DNA of 13,196 bases from CALMFQ01 sp964495595 (GTDB lineage: Bacteria > Pseudomonadota > Gammaproteobacteria > Burkholderiales > SCOH01). Positions 7,009 to 13,196 of the stretch are shown piece by piece; position 1 is the stretch's first letter; each line of letters begins with the position of its first letter. The notes below the pieces were generated by a model. It was not told where the DNA came from. It did not search any database and saw only the letters and a list, made by a program, of their open reading frames with translations. Position numbers and translations under genes: made by a program. The stretch spans positions 1 through 13,196 of the forward strand of contig CAZBWH010000080.1 in the NCBI GenBank assembly GCA_964495595.1, given 5' to 3'.

Positions 7009-7134
7009 ATGAAAGATCGCAACGTGTTGGACCTGAGCGTGATCGAGAAAAACACTTCCGCCTGCTGGCGCTTGATTGCTGCTGCACGGCACTTGGGCAG
7101 AAGTCTGCCTGAATTGCAGCTTTACCCGCTTTGA
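7009..7134 (+). CDS. Possible small protein (41 aa) leading the DUF2156-reductase unit
   Basis: An ATG at 7009 opens a 41-codon frame ending in TGA at 7132-7134, 50 bases before the DUF2156 gene and on its strand. GGAG at 6996-6999 lies 9 bases upstream, a good ribosome-binding site. The peptide begins MKDRNVLDLSVIEKNTSACW and ends GRSLPELQLYPL. The middle (about 18-33) is an amphipathic, basic, Ala/Leu-rich stretch that could be one helix. No signal peptide or known family is seen. It may be a real small protein, a leader peptide or chance; a 48-codon frame in another phase from 6966 lacks a ribosome-binding site. Confidence 0.4.
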   Translation: MKDRNVLDLSVIEKNTSACWRLIAAARHLGRSLPELQLYPL

Positions 7135-7184
7135 TAATTCAAGACAGATAACAACGGAATCAACGATTACAAGGACGACGAAAA

Positions 7185-8195
7185 ATGAGCAATCAGGCAC
7201 TGGCACTTGACTCGGCACTGCAACCGGCATCCATCTCCACGTTCTCGCACGGTGAGCGCGTCGGTTATCTGATGCAGCACGGCATTCACCCGATGGCATT
7301 TTCCTCCATGCAGCCGGATATGGAATATTTCGATGTCCCTGGCATCGGTTACATTGCCTACGCCCGCCATTGGGGTATGCAGTTTGCGCTGGCCGACCCG
7401 GTATGCGATCCCAAGCATTTCGAACTGATGCTTGACCGTTTCGTGCAGCGTTTCCCGAGTGCCGTGTTCGCCCAGGTGTCGAAGGCAGTCGTCGATATCC
7501 TGCATCGCAAACATGGTTTTTATGGCACCCAGTTTGGCTCCGAGTCAAAAATTCCGCTCAAGGACTGGAATCTGCGTGGCAGCAAAAAGCAAATCATCCG
7601 CACCGCCATCAACCAGGCCAAGGCGCAGGGCGTCGAAATCAAGGAAGGCCCGTTCGATCGTCTGACCAAGAAAATTTCCGAGTCCTGGATCAAGACCCGC
7701 AAGTGCAAGAACAACGAAATCCGCTTCCTGATCCGCCCGATGCTGATGGATTACAAGGAAGGCACCCGCTGTTTCTACGCTTATCAGAACGGAGAGGCCG
7801 TCGGTTTCGTGTTCTTTGACCCGATTTACCGTGACGGCAAGGTCGTGGCTTACGTACCGAACATCTCCCGTGCCTGTGCTTCGTTCAAGCAGGGTCTGTG
7901 GTACCCGCTGATGACCCACGCGATGGACGTATTCAAGGCTGAGGGTGTGGAATACATGGATCTGGGCCTGATTCCGCTGATGCTGGCCGACGAGATCGAG
8001 CCGCAGGAATCAAAGGCGCTGCGGATGGTGCAGAGCAAGATCTACGCCTGGGGTAACTCGTTGTACAACTTCAAGGGCCTGGGTTTTGCCAAATCCCGCT
8101 TCCAGGGTGAGATTGTCAAGACCTACTGCTGTCACCGCAATGCGTTGCCCAGCATTGCCATGCTGGCGATGTTCCGTCTGACACGCCTGATCTGA
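7185..8195 (+). CDS. DUF2156 / phosphatidylglycerol lysyltransferase C-terminal domain protein
   Basis: A 336-residue soluble protein resembling the cytosolic C-terminal domain of MprF-type aminoacyl-phosphatidylglycerol synthases (LPG_synthase_C, DUF2156; double GNAT fold), without the membrane flippase part. Family-like features: GMQFALADPVCDPKHFELMLDRF (64-86), LKDWNLRGSKKQIIRTAINQAKAQGVEI (125-152, the LRGKKxxxLRxxxNxAxxxG pattern), GEAVGFVFFDPIY (203-215), a GVEYMDLGLIPL segment (254-265) and LYNFKGLGFAKSRFQ (293-307). MprF domains use aminoacyl-tRNA; whether this one does is unknown. AAGGA at 7171-7175, 9 bases upstream, supports the ATG at 7185. Codon choice is very regular (CTG, ATC, AAG, CGT/CGC), suggesting good expression. 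It lies upstream of a fatty acyl reductase on the same strand, 145 bases apart, implying a linked role in lipid modification. Exact reaction unknown. Confidence 0.8.
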   Translation: MSNQALALDSALQPASISTFSHGERVGYLMQHGIHPMAFSSMQPDMEYFDVPGIGYIAYARHWGMQFALADPVCDPKHFELMLDRFVQRFPSAVFAQVSKAVVDILHRKHGFYGTQFGSESKIPLKDWNLRGSKKQIIRTAINQAKAQGVEIKEGPFDRLTKKISESWIKTRKCKNNEIRFLIRPMLMDYKEGTRCFYAYQNGEAVGFVFFDPIYRDGKVVAYVPNISRACASFKQGLWYPLMTHAMDVFKAEGVEYMDLGLIPLMLADEIEPQESKALRMVQSKIYAWGNSLYNFKGLGFAKSRFQGEIVKTYCCHRNALPSIAMLAMFRLTRLI

Positions 8196-8201
8196 CCTTG
8201 A

Positions 8202-8236
8202 CCTGGCCGGGCGTCGCCCAGCGATGCCCGGCCAGG
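8202..8236 (+). other. Very stable hairpin between the DUF2156 and acyl reductase genes
   Basis: CCTGGCCGGGC (8202-8212) and GCCCGGCCAGG (8226-8236) pair perfectly over 11 bp. Inside them a G-U pair and TCGC/GCGA continue the stem to about 16 bp around a 3-base loop. It starts 7 bases after the DUF2156 stop. No T-run follows, so it is not a standard intrinsic terminator. It could protect the upstream message from 3' exonucleases, attenuate read-through into the reductase gene, or be a REP-like element. Confidence 0.65.
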
Positions 8237-8340
8237 CAACCTGAACTGGACCCAATCAGGCAGGATAAGCTAGGCCAGTAGTTCGATAAACCGGCATACA
8301 GACTGGTTACGACATCAAAATGACTAGGATGGAGAGACAG

Positions 8341-9888
8341 ATGAAAACGCGCAACGATCGCTCAGTAGTGTGCAATCAATTGTCTGGCAAGCAGGTGCTG
8401 ATTACCGGCACCACAGGCTTTCTGGCCAAGGTGGTTCTGGAAAAACTGATCCGCGACGTGCCGGATATCCGCAAGATATATCTGCTGATTCGTGGCAACC
8501 GCAATCATCCTACTGCACAGCAGCGTTTCGAGCGTGAGGTGCTGACCTCGTCGATTTTTGACCATCTGCGTGAGGTTTACCCTGAGCATCTGGCTGAAAC
8601 GGTTGCAGAGCGAATTGTCTGCGTGACTGGTGAGGTGACCGAACCCAGATTTGGCTTGAGCGAATCAGAATACGAACGGCTGGCGAGTCAGGTCGATATC
8701 ATCGTCAACGCCGCAGCCAGCGTCAATTTTCGCGAGGAACTCGATCAGGCATTGAGCATCAATGCCTTGTCGCTGCTCAATCTGACAGACCTGGCCAATC
8801 GGGCAGGTCGGATTCCGCTGATTCAGGTTTCGACCTGCTATGTCAACGGCTTTAACAGTGGCGACATTTTCGAGCAGATGGTTTCGCCGGCCAAGGGTGG
8901 AATCCGTCGCAATGCGGGTGGCTATTTCGAAGTCGACGGATTGATCGCCAGCCTGCAGGAAAAAATCCGTAAAGTGCGGCAGGCCAACCGTGATCCGCAG
9001 ACATTGGGGGCTGAGCTGACCGAATTGGGTATTCGGGAAGCGCATCGTTACGGCTGGAATGACACCTACACCTTTACCAAGTGGATCGGCGAACAGATCG
9101 CCGCCCGGGAACTGCTGGACGGCACGCTGACCATATTCCGGCCATCGGTCATCGAGAGCACGCTGCGTGAACCGGCTCCGGGGTGGATCGAAGGGGTCAA
9201 GGTCGGGGACGCGGTCGTCCTGGCTTATGCCCGGGGCAAAACCCGATTCTTCCCGGCGCGTCCGGACGAGATCATCGACATCATTCCGGCCGATCTGGTT
9301 GCCAACGGGATCATCCTGAGCATGGCCGAGGCAATGGCAGAACGCGGCCGGCGCAGGATTTACCAGTGCTGCAGCGGATCGAGTAATCCGATCGTGCTGG
9401 GTGACATGATTGATATCATCCAGAATGAGGCCAAAGACAATTGGCAGGCTTACGAGCGCCTGTTCTACCGTCGCCCGCAACACGATTTCCGCACCGTTAG
9501 CCGTACGACTTTTCTGGCAATGATGGGGGCAGGCAAGCTGGCAATGACGCTGGCCGGATGGGCGCGCAAACTGGCCGGTTTCTCTGCGGATTTCGCCATG
9601 CGTGAGGCATTCAACACCACACACAATCTGGCCGTGGTGTTCTCGTTTTACACTTCGCCCAATTACACTTTTCACAATAATGGACTGGCGGCATTGGCCG
9701 AGCGAATGGGCGATCTGGATCAGCGGGTGTTTCCGGTCGATCCGCGCCAGATCAACTGGCAGCAGTATCTGGCGCGCATCCATCTGGCCGGTCTGAACCG
9801 TTATGCGCTGAAGGAGCGTCGCCGGAGCCAGTCGGCGCTGAATGCCGATACCCAGGCACCGCGGCCGCAGGTGCAGCCGGCACGCTGA
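8341..9888 (+). CDS. Alcohol-forming fatty acyl-CoA reductase
   Basis: A 515-residue extended SDR of the fatty acyl-CoA reductase (FAR, NAD_binding_4 / male-sterility) family, which reduces long-chain acyl-CoA or acyl-ACP to fatty alcohol with NADPH. Seen: nucleotide-binding VLITGTTGFLAKVVLEKL (19-36), typical of FARs; VNAAASVNF (122-130); IQVSTCYVNGF (161-171); the catalytic YxxxK as YTFTK (243-247) followed by WIGEQ; FRPSVIES (266-273); and DEIIDIIPADLVANGII (309-325). The C-terminal 150 residues resemble the FAR C-terminal helical domain and end in a polar tail. Length is close to the roughly 510-residue Marinobacter enzyme. The ATG at 8341 is chosen because GGAG (8331-8334) sits 6 bases upstream; in-frame ATGs at 8320 and 8329 lack a site. 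No wax ester synthase is nearby. Confidence 0.88.
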   Translation: MKTRNDRSVVCNQLSGKQVLITGTTGFLAKVVLEKLIRDVPDIRKIYLLIRGNRNHPTAQQRFEREVLTSSIFDHLREVYPEHLAETVAERIVCVTGEVTEPRFGLSESEYERLASQVDIIVNAAASVNFREELDQALSINALSLLNLTDLANRAGRIPLIQVSTCYVNGFNSGDIFEQMVSPAKGGIRRNAGGYFEVDGLIASLQEKIRKVRQANRDPQTLGAELTELGIREAHRYGWNDTYTFTKWIGEQIAARELLDGTLTIFRPSVIESTLREPAPGWIEGVKVGDAVVLAYARGKTRFFPARPDEIIDIIPADLVANGIILSMAEAMAERGRRRIYQCCSGSSNPIVLGDMIDIIQNEAKDNWQAYERLFYRRPQHDFRTVSRTTFLAMMGAGKLAMTLAGWARKLAGFSADFAMREAFNTTHNLAVVFSFYTSPNYTFHNNGLAALAERMGDLDQRVFPVDPRQINWQQYLARIHLAGLNRYALKERRRSQSALNADTQAPRPQVQPAR

Positions 9889-9945
9889 GTACAGCAAAGC
9901 CTGGCGCAGGGCATCAAGTCAGGCATCCAGGTTAGACATCGAGGA

Positions 9946-9979
9946 AAAAGGCCATTGACGCAGCAGTCAATGGCCTTTT
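9946..9979. terminator. Bidirectional terminator between the acyl reductase and dcd
   Basis: A perfect 14-bp inverted repeat (9946-9959 with 9966-9979) with loop GCAGCA. The stem ends are AAAA and TTTT, so each strand reads a GC-containing hairpin followed by a T-run (plus strand TTTTGCTT; minus strand TTTTTCCTC). It stands 57 bases after the reductase stop and 14 bases before the dcd stop and would serve both converging transcripts. Confidence 0.88.
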
Positions 9980-9993
9980 GCTTGGTACTTGAG

Positions 9994-10560
9994 TCAGATT
10001 TTGGGCAGCGTGACGCCGGTCTGGCCGAAATATTTGCCGCCTCGGTCGCGGTAGGAGGTTTCACAGACCTCGTCCGACTCGAAAAACAATACCTGTGCGA
10101 CGCCTTCGTTGGCATAGATCTTGGCCGGTAGCGGTGTGGTGTTGGAAAACTCCAGGGTTACGTGGCCTTCCCATTCCGGTTCGAACGGGGTGACGTTCAC
10201 GATGATGCCGCAGCGGGCGTAGGTGGATTTGCCCAGGCAGACGGTCAGCACCGAGCGTGGAATGCGGAAGTATTCTACGGTGCGGGCCAGCGCGAATGAG
10301 TTGGGCGGGATGATGCAGTAATCGCCCTGGAATTCGACAAACGAGTTGGGGTCGAAGTTTTTAGGGTCGACAATCGTGCTGTTGATATTGGTGAATACCT
10401 TGAATTCGTCGGCACAGCGGATGTCGTAACCATAGCTGGATGTACCGTAGGACACGATTTTCTGACCGTTGGCCTCGCGGATCAGGGTCGGTTCGAATGG
10501 TTCGATCATGCCGTGCTGCTCGGCCATGCGGCGGATCCATTTATCAGACTTGATGCTCAT
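9994..10560 (-). CDS. dcd: dCTP deaminase
   Basis: A 188-residue homotrimeric enzyme that deaminates dCTP to dUTP for dTTP synthesis; cytosolic. Seen: MSIKSDKWIRRM at the start, SYGTSSYGYDIR (37-48), CIIPPNSFALARTVEYFRIP (82-101), the substrate-binding GKSTYARCGI (110-119), PFEPEWEGHVTLEFSN (125-140) with Glu137 at the expected catalytic position, and GGKYFGQTGVTLPK near the C-terminus. The ATG at 10560 is chosen: family proteins begin MSIKSDKWI, and the longer frame from 10653 would overlap mrp. GGAG lies 11 bases upstream, slightly far. It follows mrp by 34 bases, so it is likely the last gene of the dapE-mrp-dcd unit. Confidence 0.95.
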   Translation of the reverse strand: MSIKSDKWIRRMAEQHGMIEPFEPTLIREANGQKIVSYGTSSYGYDIRCADEFKVFTNINSTIVDPKNFDPNSFVEFQGDYCIIPPNSFALARTVEYFRIPRSVLTVCLGKSTYARCGIIVNVTPFEPEWEGHVTLEFSNTTPLPAKIYANEGVAQVLFFESDEVCETSYRDRGGKYFGQTGVTLPKI

Positions 10561-10594
10561 TGTGTGACAGTCTCCAGTGCGGCTCAGGCCGGGT

Positions 10595-11749
10595 TCAGGT
10601 GTTTTGAATGACGATCTTGGGGAATTTGGCCGAGTGGTCGAGCGCCTTTTCACCTACCTTGACGGCGACCTTGCGGGCAATCTGCTTGTACAGGCTGGCG
10701 ATTTTACCGTCCGGTTCGGCCGCGACGGTCGGCTTGCCGCTGTCGGCCGACAGCCGGATGCCGATGTCCAGCGGTAGCTGGCCGAGCAGGTCGACGCCGT
10801 AATCGGCACACATTTTCTCACCGCCGCCGCTACCGAAAATCGGTTCGATATGGCCGCAGTTCGAGCAGACGTGCATAGACATGTTTTCTACGATGCCGAG
10901 AATCGGAATGCCGACTTTCTCGAACATTTTCAATCCTTTGCGGGCATCCAGCAAAGCGATGTCCTGTGGTGTGGTGACAATCAGCGCGCCAGTGACCGGG
11001 ATTTTCTGTGCCAGCGTGAGCTGGATGTCGCCGGTGCCTGGCGGCAAGTCGATAACCAGATAATCCAGGTTGTCCCAACGGGTATCGTTCAGCAATTGGG
11101 TCAGTGCCTGGGTGACCATCGGGCCGCGCCAGACCATGGGTTGCTCAGGGTCGATCATGAAACCGATCGACATGGTCTGAATGCCGTAGTTCAGCAATGG
11201 CAGCATCGTCTTGCCGTCGGCAGATTCTGGCTGCTGGCCTGCCAGGCCCATGATGGTCGGCTGTGACGGGCCGTAGATATCGGCGTCGAGCAGGCCGACC
11301 CTGGCACCTTCGGCGGCCAGCGCGAGGGCCAGATTGGCGGCGGTGGTCGATTTGCCGACCCCGCCCTTGCCGGAAGCCACGGCGATGATGTTCCTGACGC
11401 CCGCCAGCAGCGGCACGCCACGTTGTACGGCATGCGACACAATCTGGCTGCTCAGGTTGACCTTGACTTCGCCAATGCCGGCAATGCTGCGCAATTGCTC
11501 GGCAAGCATGGTCTGCAGCGCCGGCATGACCGAGGCGGCCGGGTAGGGCAGGACGATGGTCACGGTGACGTCGTTGCCGCTGGTTTCGATGTGCTTGACC
11601 GTTTTTTCGCTGACGAAATCACGGCCGGTGTTTGGGTCGATGATCTGGCGCAGCAGTGCTTCTACCTGTTGTTGCAGCATGGTGGCAGTTTCCGTCTCGG
11701 GTTGGCCGGCTGCTGGTTTGCCGCCGAACATTTTGCTGAAAAGGGACAT
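10595..11749 (-). CDS. mrp: Mrp/ApbC P-loop ATPase, iron-sulfur cluster carrier
   Basis: A 384-residue Mrp/ApbC/NBP35-type ATPase that carries Fe-S clusters to target proteins; cytosolic dimer. Order: a 23-residue N-terminal extension; a MIP18/DUF59-like domain (about 24-115, LLRQIIDPNTGRDFVSEKTVKHI); the deviant Walker A SGKGGVGKSTT (126-136); DADIYGPSQP (155-164); VIDLPPGTGD (232-241); and the cluster-binding CxxC as C295-S-N-C298 in NMSMHVCSNCGH. Family members I recall begin near the second Met (residue 24), so the first 23 residues (MSLFSKMFGGKPAAGQ...) are either a genuine added tail or over-extension. Start 11749 has a poor ribosome-binding site. It lies 48 bases after dapE and 34 before dcd. 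Confidence 0.94.
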   Translation of the reverse strand: MSLFSKMFGGKPAAGQPETETATMLQQQVEALLRQIIDPNTGRDFVSEKTVKHIETSGNDVTVTIVLPYPAASVMPALQTMLAEQLRSIAGIGEVKVNLSSQIVSHAVQRGVPLLAGVRNIIAVASGKGGVGKSTTAANLALALAAEGARVGLLDADIYGPSQPTIMGLAGQQPESADGKTMLPLLNYGIQTMSIGFMIDPEQPMVWRGPMVTQALTQLLNDTRWDNLDYLVIDLPPGTGDIQLTLAQKIPVTGALIVTTPQDIALLDARKGLKMFEKVGIPILGIVENMSMHVCSNCGHIEPIFGSGGGEKMCADYGVDLLGQLPLDIGIRLSADSGKPTVAAEPDGKIASLYKQIARKVAVKVGEKALDHSAKFPKIVIQNT

Positions 11750-11797
11750 GGTTGCTCAGTTTAGCCAATAATTCGCGGTCTGCGGACAAGCTGTGGC

Positions 11798-12931
11798 TCA
11801 GGCCAGTAGCTTCTCCAGGGTTTGCTGGTAGATGGCCGACAGTTTGCTGATGTCGGCAACGGCGACGCATTCGTTGACCTTGTGGATGGTGGCATTGATC
11901 GGGCCGAATTCCACTACCTGCGGGCAAATGCGGGCGATGAAGCGACCGTCCGACGTGCCCCCACTGGTGGACAGCTCAGGCGCAGCACCGCAAGTGTGCT
12001 GGATGGCCTCGCTGAGGGCCGACACCAGTGGGCCTGCGCCGGTAAGGAACGGCAGGCCGGACAGATGCCAGTCCAGCTCGTAGTCCAGTCCGTGCTGGTC
12101 GAGAATCGTGTGGACGCGCTGTTTCAGCCTGTCTACCGTGCTTTCGGTGGAAAAACGGAAATTGAACAGCAGTTCGACCTTGCCCGGAATCACGTTGTTG
12201 GCGCCGGTGCCCGCGTGAATGTTGGATACCTGCCAGCTGGTGGGCGGGAAATACGCATTGCCGCTATCCCAATGGGTATGCGTGAGTTCGGCCAGTGCCG
12301 GTGCCAGCAGATGGATCGGGTTCTTCGCCAACTGCGGGTAGGCAATGTGGCCCTGTACGCCGTGGATGCTCAGGGTGCCGGACAGCGAGCCGCGGCGGCC
12401 GTTCTTGATGGTGTCGCCAAACCGCTCGGCCGACGTCGGCTCGCCGACGATACAGTAATCAATGGCTTCGCCGCGTGCTTGCAGGGTGTCGACTACCTTG
12501 ACCGTGCCGTTGATTGCTACGCCTTCTTCGTCTGAGGTGATCAACAGTGCTATTGAGCCGTTCGGCTGGCGGTGTTTGGCCAGAAACCCTTCAATCGCGG
12601 TAATGAATGCTGCCAGCGAAGCTTTCATGTCGGCCGCGCCACGGCCGTACAGCAGGCCATCCTTGACCGTGGGCAGGAAAGGGTCGTGATGCCATTGTTC
12701 CAGTGGCCCGGTCGGTACGACATCGGTGTGGCCAGCGAAGCAGAACACCGGCCCGGCGTTGCCCAGCCTGGCCCAGAGATTGTCGACGTCGCCAAAGCGC
12801 AGTTTTTCGATGGTAAAGCCGAGAGCCTGCAGCCGCTCGATCAATACTTCCTGGCAGCCGGCATCACGCGGGGTGGTCGAGGGCAGCGAGATCAGCTGTT
12901 CGGTGAGCAGAAAAGTCGGGTCTTGAGTCAT
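11798..12931 (-). CDS. dapE: Succinyl-diaminopimelate desuccinylase
   Basis: A 377-residue di-zinc amidohydrolase of the M20 family that removes succinate from N-succinyl-LL-diaminopimelate in lysine and peptidoglycan precursor synthesis. Metal and catalytic residues are all present: His68 and Asp70 (FAGHTDVVP), Asp101 (GRGAADMK), catalytic Glu135 and metal ligand Glu136 (SDEEG), Glu164 (VGEPTS) and His350 (NATIHKVNE), one position off the H. influenzae numbering. The dimerisation lid (about 180-290) is complete and length is normal. The start ATG overlaps the stop of the upstream arsC-like gene as ATGA with no clear ribosome-binding site, so translation is probably coupled. The pathway links functionally with asd at the other end of the window, but the two are not co-transcribed. 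Confidence 0.97.
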   Translation of the reverse strand: MTQDPTFLLTEQLISLPSTTPRDAGCQEVLIERLQALGFTIEKLRFGDVDNLWARLGNAGPVFCFAGHTDVVPTGPLEQWHHDPFLPTVKDGLLYGRGAADMKASLAAFITAIEGFLAKHRQPNGSIALLITSDEEGVAINGTVKVVDTLQARGEAIDYCIVGEPTSAERFGDTIKNGRRGSLSGTLSIHGVQGHIAYPQLAKNPIHLLAPALAELTHTHWDSGNAYFPPTSWQVSNIHAGTGANNVIPGKVELLFNFRFSTESTVDRLKQRVHTILDQHGLDYELDWHLSGLPFLTGAGPLVSALSEAIQHTCGAAPELSTSGGTSDGRFIARICPQVVEFGPINATIHKVNECVAVADISKLSAIYQQTLEKLLA

Positions 12932-13196
12932 TTGTCGAAAAGGGATTGATATGTCGTGGGGTCGAAACCGAGCGTGATCCGGCCATCCAGATCCAGCACC
13001 GGGCGCTTGATGACCGATGGCTTGTCCAGCATCAACCGGATTGCGGCTGCGTCGCTGTCGATGCCGGTGCGGATTTCGTCGGGCAACTGGCGCCAGGTGG
13101 TGCCCTGACGGTTGATAAGCCGCTCACGGCCGACCTGGGCCAGCCACTGTTGCAGCGTCGCAGCGTCGATACCTTGCTTGCGCAAGTCGTGGAAGG
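12928..13196 (-). CDS. ArsC/YffB-family protein, C-terminal part (5' end outside window)
   Basis: The frame is open from the window edge to the TGA at 12928-12930, giving about 89 C-terminal residues. The sequence reads FHDLRKQGID...GTTWRQL...MLDKPSVIKRPVLDLDGRITLGF, which matches the small thioredoxin-fold ArsC-like family (Spx/YffB type) in the R-K-Q-G-I/L-D segment, GTTWR and IKRP. Any N-terminal Cys lies outside the window. These proteins resemble arsenate reductases but many have no shown arsenate activity, so a redox or regulatory role is only inferred from the family. The gene overlaps dapE by 4 bases, a pairing also familiar from E. coli (yffB-dapE), which supports the YffB assignment. 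Confidence 0.88.
   Translation of the reverse strand, partial: FHDLRKQGIDAATLQQWLAQVGRERLINRQGTTWRQLPDEIRTGIDSDAAAIRLMLDKPSVIKRPVLDLDGRITLGFDPTTYQSLFDK

Larger units (their letters stand above)
6252..7184. other. 933-bp region without a recognised gene between lifO and the DUF2156 gene
   Basis: The region between divergent genes has two parts. Bases 6252-6690 are of normal composition and contain a leader ORF (to 6352) and an 8-bp inverted repeat, CGATCCTG/CAGGATCG (6410-6417 with 6439-6446, 21 bases apart). Bases 6690-6910 are AT-rich; 6811-6870 has 13 G/C in 60. They include a run of seven A at 6692-6698 and the dyad TTGGAT-A-ATCCAA (6829-6841). From 6950 the composition returns to normal and a 41-codon ORF occurs. 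Longer open frames here (such as 6470-6709 plus and 6517-6885 minus) show no family features or convincing starts. I saw no lipase remnant, no tRNA and no near-consensus promoter. Confidence 0.6.

Noticed and set aside
8320..8340. Earlier in-frame ATGs (8320 and 8329) for the acyl reductase
   Set aside because: Neither has a ribosome-binding site, while the ATG at 8341 has GGAG six bases upstream.
8665..9897. A 410-codon open frame antisense to the acyl reductase gene
   Set aside because: It has no recognisable domain, its composition mirrors the sense codons, and the sense frame has clear FAR motifs and a ribosome-binding site.
10561..10653. Upstream extension of dcd into mrp
   Set aside because: dCTP deaminases start at MSIKSDKWI; the extra residues are the out-of-frame end of mrp and the short gap.
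11822..12535. A 237-codon plus-strand frame inside dapE
   Set aside because: It is the complement of a complete, motif-rich dapE; the product looks like random Val/Gly/Arg-rich sequence.

Overview
The window looks like chromosomal DNA of a Gram-negative betaproteobacterium. Outside one AT-rich patch it is moderately GC-rich. The gene set (asd, moaD-moaE, zapE, dapE, a full-length Mrp with a CxxC, a 188-residue Dcd, an arsC/yffB-like gene) and a type II lipase chaperone fit Betaproteobacteria, perhaps Neisseriales/Chromobacteriaceae. That placement is inferred from protein character, not from a marker gene. I saw no rRNA, tRNA, CRISPR array, transposase or phage gene.

Layout. (1) 1-472: the 3' end of asd (lysine/threonine/methionine and diaminopimelate pathway), converging on a TetR-family regulator (569-1219, minus) across a shared hairpin terminator. 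The regulator has a near-consensus sigma-70 promoter. (2) 1434-5163, plus strand: moaD-moaE (molybdopterin synthase), then zapE, then an atypical NAD(P)-binding SDR-like gene and a family 2 glycosyltransferase. The last three overlap or nearly overlap and probably form one transcription unit. (3) 5280-6251, minus: a membrane-anchored lipase foldase with no lipase gene beside it. (4) 6252-7184: a 933-bp region without a recognised gene. It contains a very AT-rich patch (13 G/C in 60 bases at 6811-6870), a small dyad and two small ORFs with good ribosome-binding sites. (5) 7185-9888, plus: a soluble stand-alone DUF2156/LPG-synthase-C protein (GNAT fold) followed by an alcohol-forming fatty acyl-CoA reductase. 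A very stable hairpin lies between them and a bidirectional terminator ends the unit. (6) 9994-13196, minus: arsC-like gene, dapE, mrp and dcd, tightly spaced housekeeping genes that read as one operon.

The most interesting part is region 5. A fatty acyl reductase makes a long-chain alcohol. DUF2156 domains elsewhere transfer aminoacyl groups from tRNA onto lipid hydroxyls (phosphatidylglycerol in MprF; ergosterol in the fungal ErdS fusion). The pair could therefore make an aminoacylated or acylated fatty alcohol. This is a hypothesis from domain content and adjacency only.
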